DNA of 64,000 nt, from assembly GCA_025057935.1 (NCBI GenBank), contig JANWUW010000071.1, positions 1 through 64,000 on the forward strand. Reading direction: 5' to 3'. The notes under the pieces were generated by a model, which saw only the letters and a program-made list of their open reading frames with translations, was not told the origin of the DNA and did not search any database. This document shows positions 15,658-24,689 of this stretch, piece by piece. This DNA is from Thermoflexales bacterium (GTDB lineage: Bacteria; Chloroflexota; Anaerolineae; J036; Brachytrichaceae). Position 1 is the first letter of the stretch. The number at the start of each line of letters is the position of its first letter. The position numbers were made by a program, and so were the translations under genes.

Positions 15658-18600
15658 ATGCGCGAGTTTCACATCGCCCTCGATGCTCGCCTGCGCTACC
15701 AGTTTGACGACGCGCTGTTCCAGTTCACTGGCAACGCTGTGATTGCCGATCTACAAGCAGCGCGGCGCTTCGCGCATCGGATGAATGAGCGGCGCGATCG
15801 CAAGCGCTTCCCAGAGCGCATCGTGCGCGCCAGCGACGTATACGCTCTTGGGTTGATAGACGAGATCGCGCACTTCGTTGCTCGGCTCTACGACGAGGTA
15901 GTGCGCGCCCAGCTCGGCTTGCGCCGCAGCGTCTTCGCCGAAGCGCTCGACCACTTGCGCCACACGCTCGGCGAGGCAGCAGTCAACGCAACCCTGCACG
16001 CCTTCACGCAGCGCTTCCCGCCGCTCGTCGTATACCGCGGCACACAAAGCGTGGAGGATTACCTCGCTGAGCACAGCGCCGAGGCGCTGGAAGAGCTGCT
16101 GATGCTCTGGCTGGAGAACGCTAACCCTGCCTTCAGGCCCTTCGCCGAGCTTTTCGAAGATACTGCATTGCGCGAACACACGCCGTATGCCGCGCTCATG
16201 GAGGCGCTACGCGTCTACTTCGAGCAACTTCCGCCCTTCGGTCCAGACAACCAGCCACTCATCGAGATGTTGCTTGCGCCAGCGCGCGTAGCCCCAGACT
16301 CGCTTGAAGCCCAGTTGGCGTTCATTCAGCAGCGCTGGGCGCCTTTCTTCGGCGAGGCGTTCTCGCGCTTCCTGCACCGCCTGCTGCTCGGCTTCGACGC
16401 GATCCGCGAGGACCAAAAGGCGCTGCTCGCAGGCGGTCTAGGACCAGGACCGACACCAGTGCTCACGCTTGAAGCGCTGCGCGGCGCCTTCGCCACCGAC
16501 GATCTGCACATCGTCGAATATGAGGCGTTCTCACCCGACCGCGACTGGATGCCGCGCCTCGTGCTGATCGCAAAGAACACCTACGTGTGGCTAGACCAGC
16601 TCTCGCGCAAATACGGGCGCGCGATCACCCGCCTCGATCAAATCCCCGACGAGGAGTTAGACCAACTCGCGCGTTGGGGCGTCACGGGCATCTGGCTGAT
16701 CGGGGTGTGGGAGCGCAGCCGCGCCTCGCAGCGCATCAAGCACCTGATGGGCGACCACGAAGCGCTTGCTTCCGCCTACGCGATCTACGACTACGTGATC
16801 GCTGAGGATCTCGGCGGCGAAGCTGCGCTGGAGAACCTGAAGGCGCGCGCTTGGCAGCGCGGCATTCGCCTCGCTAGCGACATGGTGCCCAACCACATGG
16901 GCATCGACTCAAGGTGGGTGATCGAGCGCCCTGACTACTTCCTCTCGCTGCCCGAGCCGCCATTCCCTTCCTACACCTTCAATGGGCCGAACTTGTGCGA
17001 CGACCCACGCGTGGGCATTTTCATCGAAGACCACTACTACACGCGCACCGACGCTGCCGTGGTCTTCAAGCGCGTGGATTTCCACACGGGCGAGGTGCGC
17101 TACATCTACCACGGCAACGACGGCACCGCCACGCCGTGGAACGACACGGCACAGATCAACTACCTCAATCCCGAAGCGCGCGAGGCAGTGATGCAGGCGA
17201 TTTTGCGCGTGGCGCGCCTGTTCCCGATCATCCGCTTCGACGCAGCGATGACGCTAGTGAAACGCCACATTCGCCGCCTTTGGTTCCCCGCGCCGGGCGA
17301 AGGCGGCGCAATCCCCTCGCGCGCCGGGCACGGCATGAGCGCAGAGGCGTTCGAGCGCCTCATGCCCAACGAATTCTGGCGCGAGGTTGTTGACCGCGTC
17401 GCGCGAGAGGCGCCTGACACGCTGCTGCTTGCCGAGGCGTTTTGGCTGCTCGAGGGCTACTTCGTGCGCACGCTGGGGATGCACCGCGTCTATAACAGCG
17501 CGTTCATGAACATGCTGCGCGATGAGAACAACGCTGGCTACCGCAGCGTGATCAAGAACACCATCGAATTCGACCCCGAAGTGCTGCGACGCTACGTCAA
17601 CTTCTTAAACAATCCCGACGAGAAAACCGCCGTTGAGCAATTTGGCAAAGGCGACAAATACTTCGGCGTCACCACGCTGATGTGCACCATGCCCGGCTTG
17701 CCGATGTTCGGACACGGACAGATCGAAGGCTTTGCCGAGAAGTACGGCATGGAGTTCCGCCGCGCGCGCTGGCAAGAGACGCCCGACGCCGATCTGATCA
17801 CGCGGCATGAGCGCGAGATCTTCCCGCTGCTGCGCCGCCGCCATTGGTTTGCTGGCGTGGAGCGCTTCCGCCTTTACGATTGCTTCACCGATGAGGGCGT
17901 CGTCAACGAGGATGTCTTCGCCTACTCCAACTGCTACGTTGCGCCCGACGGAAGCAAAGTGCACACCTTAGTGCTGTACCACAACCGCTTCGCCACTGCG
18001 CGCGGTTGGATTCGCACCTCAGCCGCCTTCGCAGAGAAGGACGGCCAGGGCAAACGCTTAGTGCAGTCCACGCTTGGCGAAGCGCTCGAGCTCACTCCCG
18101 ACGACCGGCACTTCGTGTGGATGCGCGACTTCGTGAGCGGCATGGAGTATCTGCACAGCAGCCGCGAATTGAGCGAGAAAGGGCTGCGCGTGGAGCTCAA
18201 TGCTTACGAGCGCCGCGTCTTCCTTGACATCCGCGAGGTTGTTGATGACGCTGAGCATCCTTACAGTGAGCTGCATCGCCGGCTCAATGGGCGCGGCGTC
18301 CCGAGCATCGAGCGCGCTCTGCGCCGCTTGCGCGCCGAGCCGATCCTCAACGCCTACCGCGACGTGTTCGCTGCGGACTGGATGCAGCGAGCGGTCCGCA
18401 CTCCTGATGATCCAGCGCTGCTGACCGAGCGAGAGCCTCACCTGCTTGCGCTCTTGCAAGCGATCAAAGCGCACGTTCGCTCGCGCAGCAACGAGCGGCG
18501 CGTGCTTCGCACTATCCTCAACGACTTACGCGCGCTCGCGTCGGCTTATGCCGACGAGCAATGGGCGCAACACTTGCCCGCCACTGAGGAGGCACGCGCA

Positions 18601-19134
18601 ATGCTGATCGCGTGGGCGATCACGCGGCGGCTTGGCGAGCTGGTCTCCTTTGCAGAGGGCGAGACGCAGTCCCATCGCTGGATGCGCGAGTGGGTGCTGG
18701 ACGAGGCGCTGCGCGATGCGCTGCTCGCGCTAGGCTTAAGCAGCGAGAGCGCCCAACGTGCTGCAGTAGGGGTCGGCTTGATCATGGAGCATCGCGCGCT
18801 AGTGAGCGCACCTGCTCAAGTAGAAGCGCCGCCAACCTTGGGCGAGGCGCTCGCGCAGCTCTTCGCGGACCCAGATGCGCGCCTGCTGCTTGGCGTGAAT
18901 ACTTATCAAGGCGTGGAGTACTTCAACAAGGAAGCCTTCGAGTGGCTAGTGGAGCGCTCGCGCGAGGCTGCAGCAGCAGAAGCGCTCATGGATGCAGCGC
19001 TTGAGGTCGCAGCGCTGCAAGCGCAGATGCAGCATATGGCTACACGCGCGGCAACGCTGATCGCGCAGGCCGCAGAAGTCGGCTACCGCACAGCGGCAAT
19101 GCTCGAGACCGCGAAGGCGGCTGCGTCAACGTGA
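15658..19134 (+). CDS. Large alpha-amylase-family (GH13-like) protein, 1158 residues
   Basis: A GH13 barrel occupies roughly residues 330-800. Region I is DMVPNHMG (Asp408, Asn412, His413). The nucleophile Asp528 is in IIRFDAAMTL, acid/base Glu593 in LLLAEAFW, and the third carboxylate Asp654 in FLNNPDEKT, where the usual His-Asp is replaced by Pro-Asp. PGLPMFGHGQIEGF follows as in other members. The first ~300 residues are helical and of unknown function. The last ~300 are mostly helical and Ala/Glu-rich. No signal peptide is seen, so it probably acts in the cytoplasm on an alpha-glucan. Trehalose synthase, GlgE and debranching enzymes were considered, but none fits the whole length. It is the last gene of the manC operon. 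Confidence 0.82.
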   Translation: MREFHIALDARLRYQFDDALFQFTGNAVIADLQAARRFAHRMNERRDRKRFPERIVRASDVYALGLIDEIAHFVARLYDEVVRAQLGLRRSVFAEALDHLRHTLGEAAVNATLHAFTQRFPPLVVYRGTQSVEDYLAEHSAEALEELLMLWLENANPAFRPFAELFEDTALREHTPYAALMEALRVYFEQLPPFGPDNQPLIEMLLAPARVAPDSLEAQLAFIQQRWAPFFGEAFSRFLHRLLLGFDAIREDQKALLAGGLGPGPTPVLTLEALRGAFATDDLHIVEYEAFSPDRDWMPRLVLIAKNTYVWLDQLSRKYGRAITRLDQIPDEELDQLARWGVTGIWLIGVWERSRASQRIKHLMGDHEALASAYAIYDYVIAEDLGGEAALENLKARAWQRGIRLASDMVPNHMGIDSRWVIERPDYFLSLPEPPFPSYTFNGPNLCDDPRVGIFIEDHYYTRTDAAVVFKRVDFHTGEVRYIYHGNDGTATPWNDTAQINYLNPEAREAVMQAILRVARLFPIIRFDAAMTLVKRHIRRLWFPAPGEGGAIPSRAGHGMSAEAFERLMPNEFWREVVDRVAREAPDTLLLAEAFWLLEGYFVRTLGMHRVYNSAFMNMLRDENNAGYRSVIKNTIEFDPEVLRRYVNFLNNPDEKTAVEQFGKGDKYFGVTTLMCTMPGLPMFGHGQIEGFAEKYGMEFRRARWQETPDADLITRHEREIFPLLRRRHWFAGVERFRLYDCFTDEGVVNEDVFAYSNCYVAPDGSKVHTLVLYHNRFATARGWIRTSAAFAEKDGQGKRLVQSTLGEALELTPDDRHFVWMRDFVSGMEYLHSSRELSEKGLRVELNAYERRVFLDIREVVDDAEHPYSELHRRLNGRGVPSIERALRRLRAEPILNAYRDVFAADWMQRAVRTPDDPALLTEREPHLLALLQAIKAHVRSRSNERRVLRTILNDLRALASAYADEQWAQHLPATEEARAMLIAWAITRRLGELVSFAEGETQSHRWMREWVLDEALRDALLALGLSSESAQRAAVGVGLIMEHRALVSAPAQVEAPPTLGEALAQLFADPDARLLLGVNTYQGVEYFNKEAFEWLVERSREAAAAEALMDAALEVAALQAQMQHMATRAATLIAQAAEVGYRTAAMLETAKAAAST

Positions 19135-19186
19135 CGCGATCAAAGGCGCGAGCACGCAGCGCAAGAAGCCCCTACAGCGCATTCAC

Positions 19187-20053
19187 TCACAAGTAGCGAC
19201 CAATGAGCAGGTTCAGCCGCGCGCGCGCTTCTGGAGTAATGCGCTCGCGCGCAGTGATGATCGCGTTGCGCATTGCGCCGTCGCTCTCGTGCGGCAGCGT
19301 GGGCACAATTGGCGCTAAGTTGGCGATGGCGCGTTGCGCCAGCGCCAAATTGTCGTTCAGCCGCTGGATCACCATCTCCACGGTCACTGCTTCTTCCCCC
19401 TCGCGCCAGACATCGTAATCAGTGACGTGCGCCATGATGGCGAAGTCCAGCTCTGCCTCTCGCGCAAGAAACACCTCAGGGCAGGCTGTCATGCCGATCA
19501 CATCGCAGCCCCACATGCGGAACACGTGGCTCTCCGCCTTCGTGCTGAAGCGCGGCCCCTCGATGGTGATCAAGATGCCGCCCTCGTGCACTGTGCCGCC
19601 TGCGTCGCGCACTGCCTGCGCGAGTGCAGCGCGGAGCGAGCGCGAGAACGGTTCTGCCACCGAAGCATGTCCCACAAGACCGTCTTCGAAGAACGAAGCC
19701 TTGCGAATCCCTTTGGTGAAGTCGAAGACCTGATGCGGGATCACGATGTCGCGCGGCTCGAGGTGCTCGCGCAAACTTCCGCATGCGCTCACGCTGATCA
19801 CGTGGCGCACGCCCAGCGACTTCAGCGCCCAGATGTTCGCGCGATAGGGCACTTCGCTGGGGTTATAGCGATGCCCACGACCGTGACGCGGCAAGAAGGC
19901 AATCCGTTGTCCTGCGTATGTGCCAATCACGACCGCATCTGAGGGCGCGCCGAATGGCGTCTCGATGTAGCGCTCTTCAATGTCGGTTAGCCCTGGCATG
20001 GCATACAAGCCGCTGCCGCCGATCACAGCGAACGCGATGGGTTGCTCGCTCAT
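19187..20053 (-). CDS. mtnP: S-methyl-5'-thioadenosine phosphorylase
   Basis: This 288-residue cytoplasmic phosphorylase of the PNP/MTAP family splits methylthioadenosine into adenine and methylthioribose-1-phosphate for methionine salvage. Visible motifs are the phosphate-binding VIGGSGLY, then LPRHGRGHRYNPSEVPYRAN, ISVSACGSL, ITIEGPRFSTKAES and IGMTACPEVFLAREAEL. The final MAHVTDYDVW is the base-binding Asp region of the MTAP subgroup rather than purine-nucleoside phosphorylase. Length is normal. A TACACT -10 ends 10 bases before ATG 20053, so it seems to have its own promoter despite lying 24 bases after the phosphatase gene. Confidence 0.93.
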   Translation of the reverse strand: MSEQPIAFAVIGGSGLYAMPGLTDIEERYIETPFGAPSDAVVIGTYAGQRIAFLPRHGRGHRYNPSEVPYRANIWALKSLGVRHVISVSACGSLREHLEPRDIVIPHQVFDFTKGIRKASFFEDGLVGHASVAEPFSRSLRAALAQAVRDAGGTVHEGGILITIEGPRFSTKAESHVFRMWGCDVIGMTACPEVFLAREAELDFAIMAHVTDYDVWREGEEAVTVEMVIQRLNDNLALAQRAIANLAPIVPTLPHESDGAMRNAIITARERITPEARARLNLLIGRYL

Positions 20054-20063
20054 GACGATAGGC

Positions 20064-20069
20064 AGTGTA
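20064..20069 (-). promoter_or_regulatory. -10 element for mtnP
   Basis: TACACT on the minus strand ends 10 bases before ATG 20053, inside the short gap after the phosphatase gene. Confidence 0.5.
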
Positions 20070-20077
20070 CTGCGTGA

Positions 20078-20821
20078 TCAAGCCAGCAGCCGCGCGCGCA
20101 AGGCGCGCACTTCCGCCTCGTCCAAGCCTGCCTCGCGCAAGTAGCCGTAGGCGCCGCCGTAACGCGCCTCTAGCTCGTCTAGCACCTGCAGCATCACCTC
20201 AGGCGGGCAAGTGGTGAGCGCCGCCATGCGCGCCCGCATCTCCGGGTCTTCAAACGTGCTGAGCCACTGTTGATGCAGCGTGTGGAGGTAGTGCTCGCTG
20301 GCGTGGTAATCGGCAGCAATCACCTCATGCGGCACATCCGCAAGGTCGAGCAACAGGGCTGCGACAAGCCCAGTGCGATCCTTGCCAACGAAGCAGTGGA
20401 ACAGCACACCGCCCTCGGGCGCTTCGATGAAGAGACGCATGACACACGCAATGGCTTCTCGGCGCTGCTCGAGAACGAAGAAGTGCCATGCCACTCGATC
20501 GCGCGCGAAGAGGCGAGTTTCTTCTTCGCGCTGCGCTGGGTCGAGCAAGGAGAGATGGTGATAGCGCACGCTGGGGTGTTGCGCTAGGGGATTTGGGCGC
20601 TCAGCGACTTCCTGCGGGTAGCGCAAATCCACGATGAGGCGCACACCGTAAGCAAGCAATGCTTGCGTGCCCGCCTCGGTGAGATTGGAGAGCGTGTCGG
20701 AGCGCACGAAGGCGCGAAAGCGCATGCGTCCACCAGCAAGCGTGGGGTAGCCGCCCAAGTCGCGGGCGTTTGCGAGATGATCCCACTTCAGGCGACGCCC
20801 ATTGAGGATTTCAACCTGCAT
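20078..20821 (-). CDS. Protein-tyrosine/serine phosphatase (IphP-like)
   Basis: This 247-residue cytoplasmic phosphatase has the Cys-based P-loop HCFVGKDRTG (HCX5R), in which the Cys forms the phospho-enzyme. It also has the N-terminal NARDLGGYPT segment characteristic of the IphP / COG2365 group. IVDLRYPQEV is the usual strand before it. Members act on phosphotyrosine, phosphoserine or phosphoinositides; the substrate here is unknown. ATG 20821 is selected over ATG 20857 because a TACAAT -10 at 20833-20838 would place transcription start just before 20821. It lies directly upstream of mtnP. Confidence 0.88.
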   Translation of the reverse strand: MQVEILNGRRLKWDHLANARDLGGYPTLAGGRMRFRAFVRSDTLSNLTEAGTQALLAYGVRLIVDLRYPQEVAERPNPLAQHPSVRYHHLSLLDPAQREEETRLFARDRVAWHFFVLEQRREAIACVMRLFIEAPEGGVLFHCFVGKDRTGLVAALLLDLADVPHEVIAADYHASEHYLHTLHQQWLSTFEDPEMRARMAALTTCPPEVMLQVLDELEARYGGAYGYLREAGLDEAEVRALRARLLA

Positions 20822-20832
20822 CGCTGGACGCG

Positions 20833-20838
20833 ATTGTA
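20833..20838 (-). promoter_or_regulatory. -10 element for the phosphatase gene
   Basis: TACAAT on the minus strand ends 11 bases before ATG 20821. It lies inside the longer open frame, which decides the start. Confidence 0.6.
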
Positions 20839-20879
20839 TGGTCGGCAAGTTAAGCATGCGTCAACTTCACGCGAACTGC

Positions 20880-21638
20880 TCACGGCACGCGGATCACAAC
20901 GAACACACGATTGCCGAACCATTGCCCTTGAGGATCCTGCAAGCGCCACGTGCTGGTGTACACGCCAGGCTGCTCAGGCGCACGCATGGGCACGCTGATG
21001 TCCACTACGCCGTTGCTCGGCGTTGGCGAAACACTCACGCGCGACACTAACCCGAGCGGCGCATCGGACTCGTGCACCAGCGCGTAGCCCAGCCCCCAGT
21101 CGCAAGTGCTGACGTTGCGCATGCGCCAAGTTTTGGTGAACGTCGCTCCGGGGCGGATCACCGTGCCGTCGGGCACAGTGACGTCTTGCACAAACACCGC
21201 TGCTTGGCGACAGCCGCGCTCGCCGACCACGATCGTGGTCACCACGGCGAGGTTCGGCGTCGGAGTTGGCAGCGCGCCGTAAAGCACGCGGAAGGCGACT
21301 GGCGCGCTGCGCCTGCCCTGCGCATCCACCGCCACTGCTTGGAATGTGAGCAAGCCTTGCCGATTGGGGCGATAGGCGAAGCGCGCCGTGAACGCGGGCG
21401 GATGCTCGCCGCGCTTCTCCTCAGCGACCACCACGCCGTCTAGCGACAACTCGATGCGCGCCACGCCAGCGCTCGCAGCGGCAGAAATAGCGATCGCGAT
21501 CGGCTGGCCAGCGTCGAAGCGCGCGCCGTCCTTCGGCGTGATCACGACAACCGCGGGCGCAGATGGCGTTGACGCAGCACACGCTGCCACAAGCGCCGCG
21601 CTGACCAGCGCACTAAGCGTCCACCTCCATCGCAACAC
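20880..21638 (-). CDS. Lipoprotein with Ig-like and NBR1-like domains
   Basis: This 252-residue surface lipoprotein has a signal peptide ending in the lipobox LVAAC (Cys20). A first Ig-like domain (about 30-120, VVVITPKDGARFDAGQPIAIAI) is followed by a TPTPN linker. The second domain (about 145-250) has the NBR1 central-domain pattern: VPDGTVIRPGATFTKTWRMRN, then CDWGLGY and PGVYTSTWRLQDPQG. That domain is common in Chloroflexota exported proteins and is thought to be an adhesion or scaffold fold. GTG 21638 follows a TATGAT -10 by 8 bases. No enzyme domain is present. Neighbours give no clear functional link. Confidence 0.85.
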   Translation of the reverse strand: MLRWRWTLSALVSAALVAACAASTPSAPAVVVITPKDGARFDAGQPIAIAISAAASAGVARIELSLDGVVVAEEKRGEHPPAFTARFAYRPNRQGLLTFQAVAVDAQGRRSAPVAFRVLYGALPTPTPNLAVVTTIVVGERGCRQAAVFVQDVTVPDGTVIRPGATFTKTWRMRNVSTCDWGLGYALVHESDAPLGLVSRVSVSPTPSNGVVDISVPMRAPEQPGVYTSTWRLQDPQGQWFGNRVFVVIRVP

Positions 21639-21646
21639 TGGCGGAA

Positions 21647-21652
21647 ATCATA
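21647..21652 (-). promoter_or_regulatory. -10 element for the Ig lipoprotein gene
   Basis: TATGAT on the minus strand ends 8 bases before GTG 21638, in the 20-base gap after the nucleotidyltransferase gene. Confidence 0.5.
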
Positions 21653-21658
21653 GCCATT

Positions 21659-22921
21659 TCATTCGCTTTGCTCAGCAAGCAAACGCCGCAAGAGCGCCTC
21701 TTCCTCCTCTGCTGAACGCACTTCACCGTCCAGCCAAGCGTCGCGCAGGCGCTGAAGCAGCTTGCCGTATCGCGGTCCTGGCGGCAAGCCGAGGGCGCGC
21801 AGCGTCTCACCACTGCACACAGGGCGTGTGCGTCGCCATTCGGTATGCTCGCGGAGCAGCGCAGCGCGCTTGGCAGGATCGCGCTCGAAGGTGTAGCCCA
21901 AGCACAAGGCAAGCGCGCTGAAGTGGCTGAGCAGCGCGGATTGCTGGCTCGGGCGAGCGCGGAAAAGCGCGGCGCTCAGGCTGCCCAATGCCCCAAGCGC
22001 CACCAATGCATCGCGCACAAGGTGCATGAAGGGGATCCAGTCCACCCAGCGACTGACCGCAAGCTGACCAAGCTGGTAGGTCAAAGCGCCCCACCCTAAC
22101 GCATGTTGCAACTCTGGGCGCGATACCCCTAGCGTCGCTGGCGCCCAGCGCGGGTCGTTCAACGTCTCGCGCACACGGTCGAAGCGCCTGTTCAGCGTCT
22201 CAGGCGACGGCACTGGGATGCCGAGCGCGCGAAACGCGCCCCACAAAATGAGCAGCGCCAGCGCGCCCTCTGGATGGTGCTCCTCGAAGATCAACTCCAT
22301 ATCGTATTTCATGCGCTCGCCGCTCAGCGCGCGAAGGTAGGGCAACCCATCCTCCATCCACGCGCGCGTGAAAGGTTCAACGGCGAAGCCGAGCCGCGCC
22401 GCATAACGCGCGCCGCGCAAGATGCGCGTGGGGTCATCTTGGAAACTGCGCGGGTGCAAGGCGCGCAACACGCGCGCATCTAGGTCGCGCCGACCGCCCA
22501 GCGGGTCAATCAACGCTCCATCGGAGAGGCGCAGTGCCATGGCGTTCACAGTGAAGTCACGGCGCTGCAAGTCCGTCTCCAGCGTGCTCGGCTCGACAAT
22601 GGGCAGCGCGGCTGGATGCGGGTAGGTTTCGCGCCGCGCCGTGGCGATGTCCACAACGAGGTCGGCGAAACGCCATGTGGCTGTGCCGAAGCGCGGATAC
22701 AGCTGCACGCTGCCGCCGTGTTGAGCGCGGAGCTGCTGCGCGAGCGCAATTGCGTCGCCTTCCACTACGAAGTCTAAGTCGTCGATGACAGGCGCGCCTA
22801 GCAGCCAATCGCGCACTGCGCCGCCGACGAGGTACGCCGACATCCCCAGCGATGCAGCCGCTTGCCGAATCGTGTCCAAAGCAGCGCGCTGCGTTGGATA
22901 AAGCTGCTCGCTGAGTTGCAT
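21659..22921 (-). CDS. CCA tRNA nucleotidyltransferase / poly(A) polymerase family protein
   Basis: This 420-residue class II nucleotidyltransferase has AYLVGGAVRDWLLG (the GG motif) and DDLDFVVEGDA, with the two catalytic Asp. RRDFTVNAMAL and DPLGGRRDLDARVLRALHPRSFQDDPTRILRGARYAARLGF are the neck and nucleotide-selecting segments of CCA-adding enzymes. The helical C-terminal half is less conserved and no HD domain is evident. It adds or repairs the tRNA 3' CCA end, or one nucleotide of it, since some lineages split C- and A-adding. ATG 22921 lies 8 bases after the upstream solute-binding protein gene, suggesting one transcript. Confidence 0.88.
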   Translation of the reverse strand: MQLSEQLYPTQRAALDTIRQAAASLGMSAYLVGGAVRDWLLGAPVIDDLDFVVEGDAIALAQQLRAQHGGSVQLYPRFGTATWRFADLVVDIATARRETYPHPAALPIVEPSTLETDLQRRDFTVNAMALRLSDGALIDPLGGRRDLDARVLRALHPRSFQDDPTRILRGARYAARLGFAVEPFTRAWMEDGLPYLRALSGERMKYDMELIFEEHHPEGALALLILWGAFRALGIPVPSPETLNRRFDRVRETLNDPRWAPATLGVSRPELQHALGWGALTYQLGQLAVSRWVDWIPFMHLVRDALVALGALGSLSAALFRARPSQQSALLSHFSALALCLGYTFERDPAKRAALLREHTEWRRTRPVCSGETLRALGLPPGPRYGKLLQRLRDAWLDGEVRSAEEEEALLRRLLAEQSE

Positions 22922-22928
22922 GCTCGCG

Positions 22929-24629
22929 CTACGGCAGCGGCGCGCGCGCTGTCGCGGTCGCCTCAACGACGGACACAGGGCGCACGTTGATCATCCACGC
23001 ATGCAAAGTGCGGAAGCGGTCGCTGGGGTAGGTGATCGGCGTGACTTGAACGCCGCGCACGCGCGCAGAGACGACGTAATAGTAGGGCGGGTAGAAGAGC
23101 GGGATCGCAGGCACGGCTTGGGCAAAGCGCTGCTGGAAGCGACGATACAACTCAAATCGCGTGTTGCGGTCGAGCGTCTGGCGCGCTTGGAGCAGCCACT
23201 CGTTGACTTCGGGGTCATCCCATCCAGCGAAGTTCTTGCCGCTGTCCTTGCGACTCCCGTGCCACAGCGGGAAAGGATCAGGATCGCCATCGAGCAGGGT
23301 CTCGACCAGCGCGGCCTGAAACTGATGTGTGGCAAGGAAATTGGGCACAATGTTGGGCGCTGGCACCACGCTCACGGGCACATCCAGCTCGCGCCACTGT
23401 CGAGCGATCACTTGCCCCACACGCAGCATCAGCGGATTATCGGGCACCAGCAGCGTGAAACCAAGCGGCTCATCTTCCTTTTGCCAAACGGCACTGTTAA
23501 ACGGCGCAACGACCTTGAGGGAATAGCCAGCGCCTTCGAGCAGGGCGCGCGCCCGCTTCAAATCGCGCGGGGGAAGCTGCACCTCAGCGAGCCACGCCCA
23601 ACTGTTTGGCGGCAGGGGCGTATGCGCCACCATCGCGCGCCCCTCAAGCGCCTCGCGCACAATCGCCTCGCGATCGAGCGCCAAGCGCAGCGCCTCACGC
23701 ACGGGCTGCTCGCTCAGGGGCAACACGCCGCTATCGCGCCGCAGGTTGAAAAGCAGCATGACGTAGCGCGCTTGCGGCATGGCGTAGATCACGGCATCAG
23801 GGAGCGCCTCGGCGCGCTTCACGTCTTCTAGGCTAAGCCCAGCCGCACTGTCCACCTCGCCAGCTTGAAACGCCTCGAATAGGGCGCTGGAGTTGGGATA
23901 GAAGCGCAGCACCAACCGCGCAAGCTGAGGCTTCGAACCCGCAAAAGTTTCGGAGGGCACGAGCACAACGCGCGTGATGCGCCCTCCACTAACATCCACC
24001 TCGGTCACACGCCAGGCGCCGTTGCCACGCGGATTCTGGTTGAAGGGCAACGCCTCCAGTTGCGTCGCAACTGTGCCAGAGAGCAGATGGCTGGGCAACA
24101 ACCCTAAGGCGGTGTAGTTCAGAAACGGCGCGAAGGGGCGCGCAAGCTGGAACTGCACCGTTTGCGAATCCACCACCGTTGTGGTGATGGCGCTCCACGC
24201 CTGATGAAGCGCGCGCGGACCAGGGAACGCTGGGTCGCGCACCAGCTCGAGCGTGAAGCGCACATCCTCAGTGGTGACCGGCGTTCCGTCTTCCCAGCGT
24301 GCATCGCCGCGCAAGCGGAAGGTGTAGGTTGTGCCGTCTGGCGAGATGCTCCAAGATTCAGCGAGGTCAGGCTGCGCCTCGCCGTCCTCGCCTAAGCGCG
24401 TCAACCCGCGGAACACAAGAGTGCAGACATCGCGCGCAGCCTCGTCTTGAGGGCAGAGCAGTGGGTTGATCGCGCGCGGCGCACCGACGATTCCTTCCGT
24501 CATCGTCCCGCCCGGCGTCGGCACAAACACGACATCCCGCCGCGTTAAGTTGGATGAGAGGACTGCGGCTGCAATGCTGATCGCCCCGACGGCGGCAACG
24601 CCGACCAGCAGCGCACGCATCACGCGCAT
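22929..24629 (-). CDS. ABC transporter substrate-binding protein, family 5 (peptide/nickel type)
   Basis: This 566-residue extracytoplasmic solute-binding protein has an N-terminal hydrophobic segment (ALLVGVAAVGAISIAAAVL) without a lipobox, so it is an uncleaved anchor or a Sec signal. The SBP_bac_5 pattern is clear: NPLLCPQDEAARDVCTLVFRGL, DLAESWSISPDGTTYTFRLR, WEDGTPVTTEDVRFTLE, VREALRLALDREAIV and, near the end, PAIPLFYPPYYYV. Family members bind oligopeptides, nickel, sugars or heme. No permease or ATPase gene is adjacent, so the transporter and ligand are unknown. Two palindromes lie in the 60 bases upstream. The CCA-adding-type gene follows at 8 bases. Confidence 0.9.
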   Translation of the reverse strand: MRVMRALLVGVAAVGAISIAAAVLSSNLTRRDVVFVPTPGGTMTEGIVGAPRAINPLLCPQDEAARDVCTLVFRGLTRLGEDGEAQPDLAESWSISPDGTTYTFRLRGDARWEDGTPVTTEDVRFTLELVRDPAFPGPRALHQAWSAITTTVVDSQTVQFQLARPFAPFLNYTALGLLPSHLLSGTVATQLEALPFNQNPRGNGAWRVTEVDVSGGRITRVVLVPSETFAGSKPQLARLVLRFYPNSSALFEAFQAGEVDSAAGLSLEDVKRAEALPDAVIYAMPQARYVMLLFNLRRDSGVLPLSEQPVREALRLALDREAIVREALEGRAMVAHTPLPPNSWAWLAEVQLPPRDLKRARALLEGAGYSLKVVAPFNSAVWQKEDEPLGFTLLVPDNPLMLRVGQVIARQWRELDVPVSVVPAPNIVPNFLATHQFQAALVETLLDGDPDPFPLWHGSRKDSGKNFAGWDDPEVNEWLLQARQTLDRNTRFELYRRFQQRFAQAVPAIPLFYPPYYYVVSARVRGVQVTPITYPSDRFRTLHAWMINVRPVSVVEATATARAPLP

Positions 24630-24632
24630 ACT

Positions 24633-24648
24633 CGGATGCGCGCATCCG
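24633..24648. promoter_or_regulatory. 16-bp perfect palindrome at the start of the solute-binding protein gene
   Basis: CGGATGCGCGCATCCG ends 3 bases before ATG 24629. It would cover the ribosome-binding region as an RNA hairpin, or serve as a dimeric operator. Confidence 0.45.
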
Positions 24649-24661
24649 CTCGGAGGGCACT

Positions 24662-24680
24662 GCGCTGCATGATGCAGCGC
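24662..24680. repeat. Inverted repeat after secG
   Basis: GCGCTGCAT and its exact complement ATGCAGCGC flank a single base, 9 bases after the secG stop. No T-tract follows on the secG strand, so terminator function is doubtful. Confidence 0.4.
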
Positions 24681-24689
24681 CGCGACGAG

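Noticed and set aside
15658-19134. GlgE, trehalose synthase or a debranching enzyme
   Set aside because: Only the GH13 barrel is shared. The N- and C-terminal regions and total length do not match any of these, so only the broad family is claimed.
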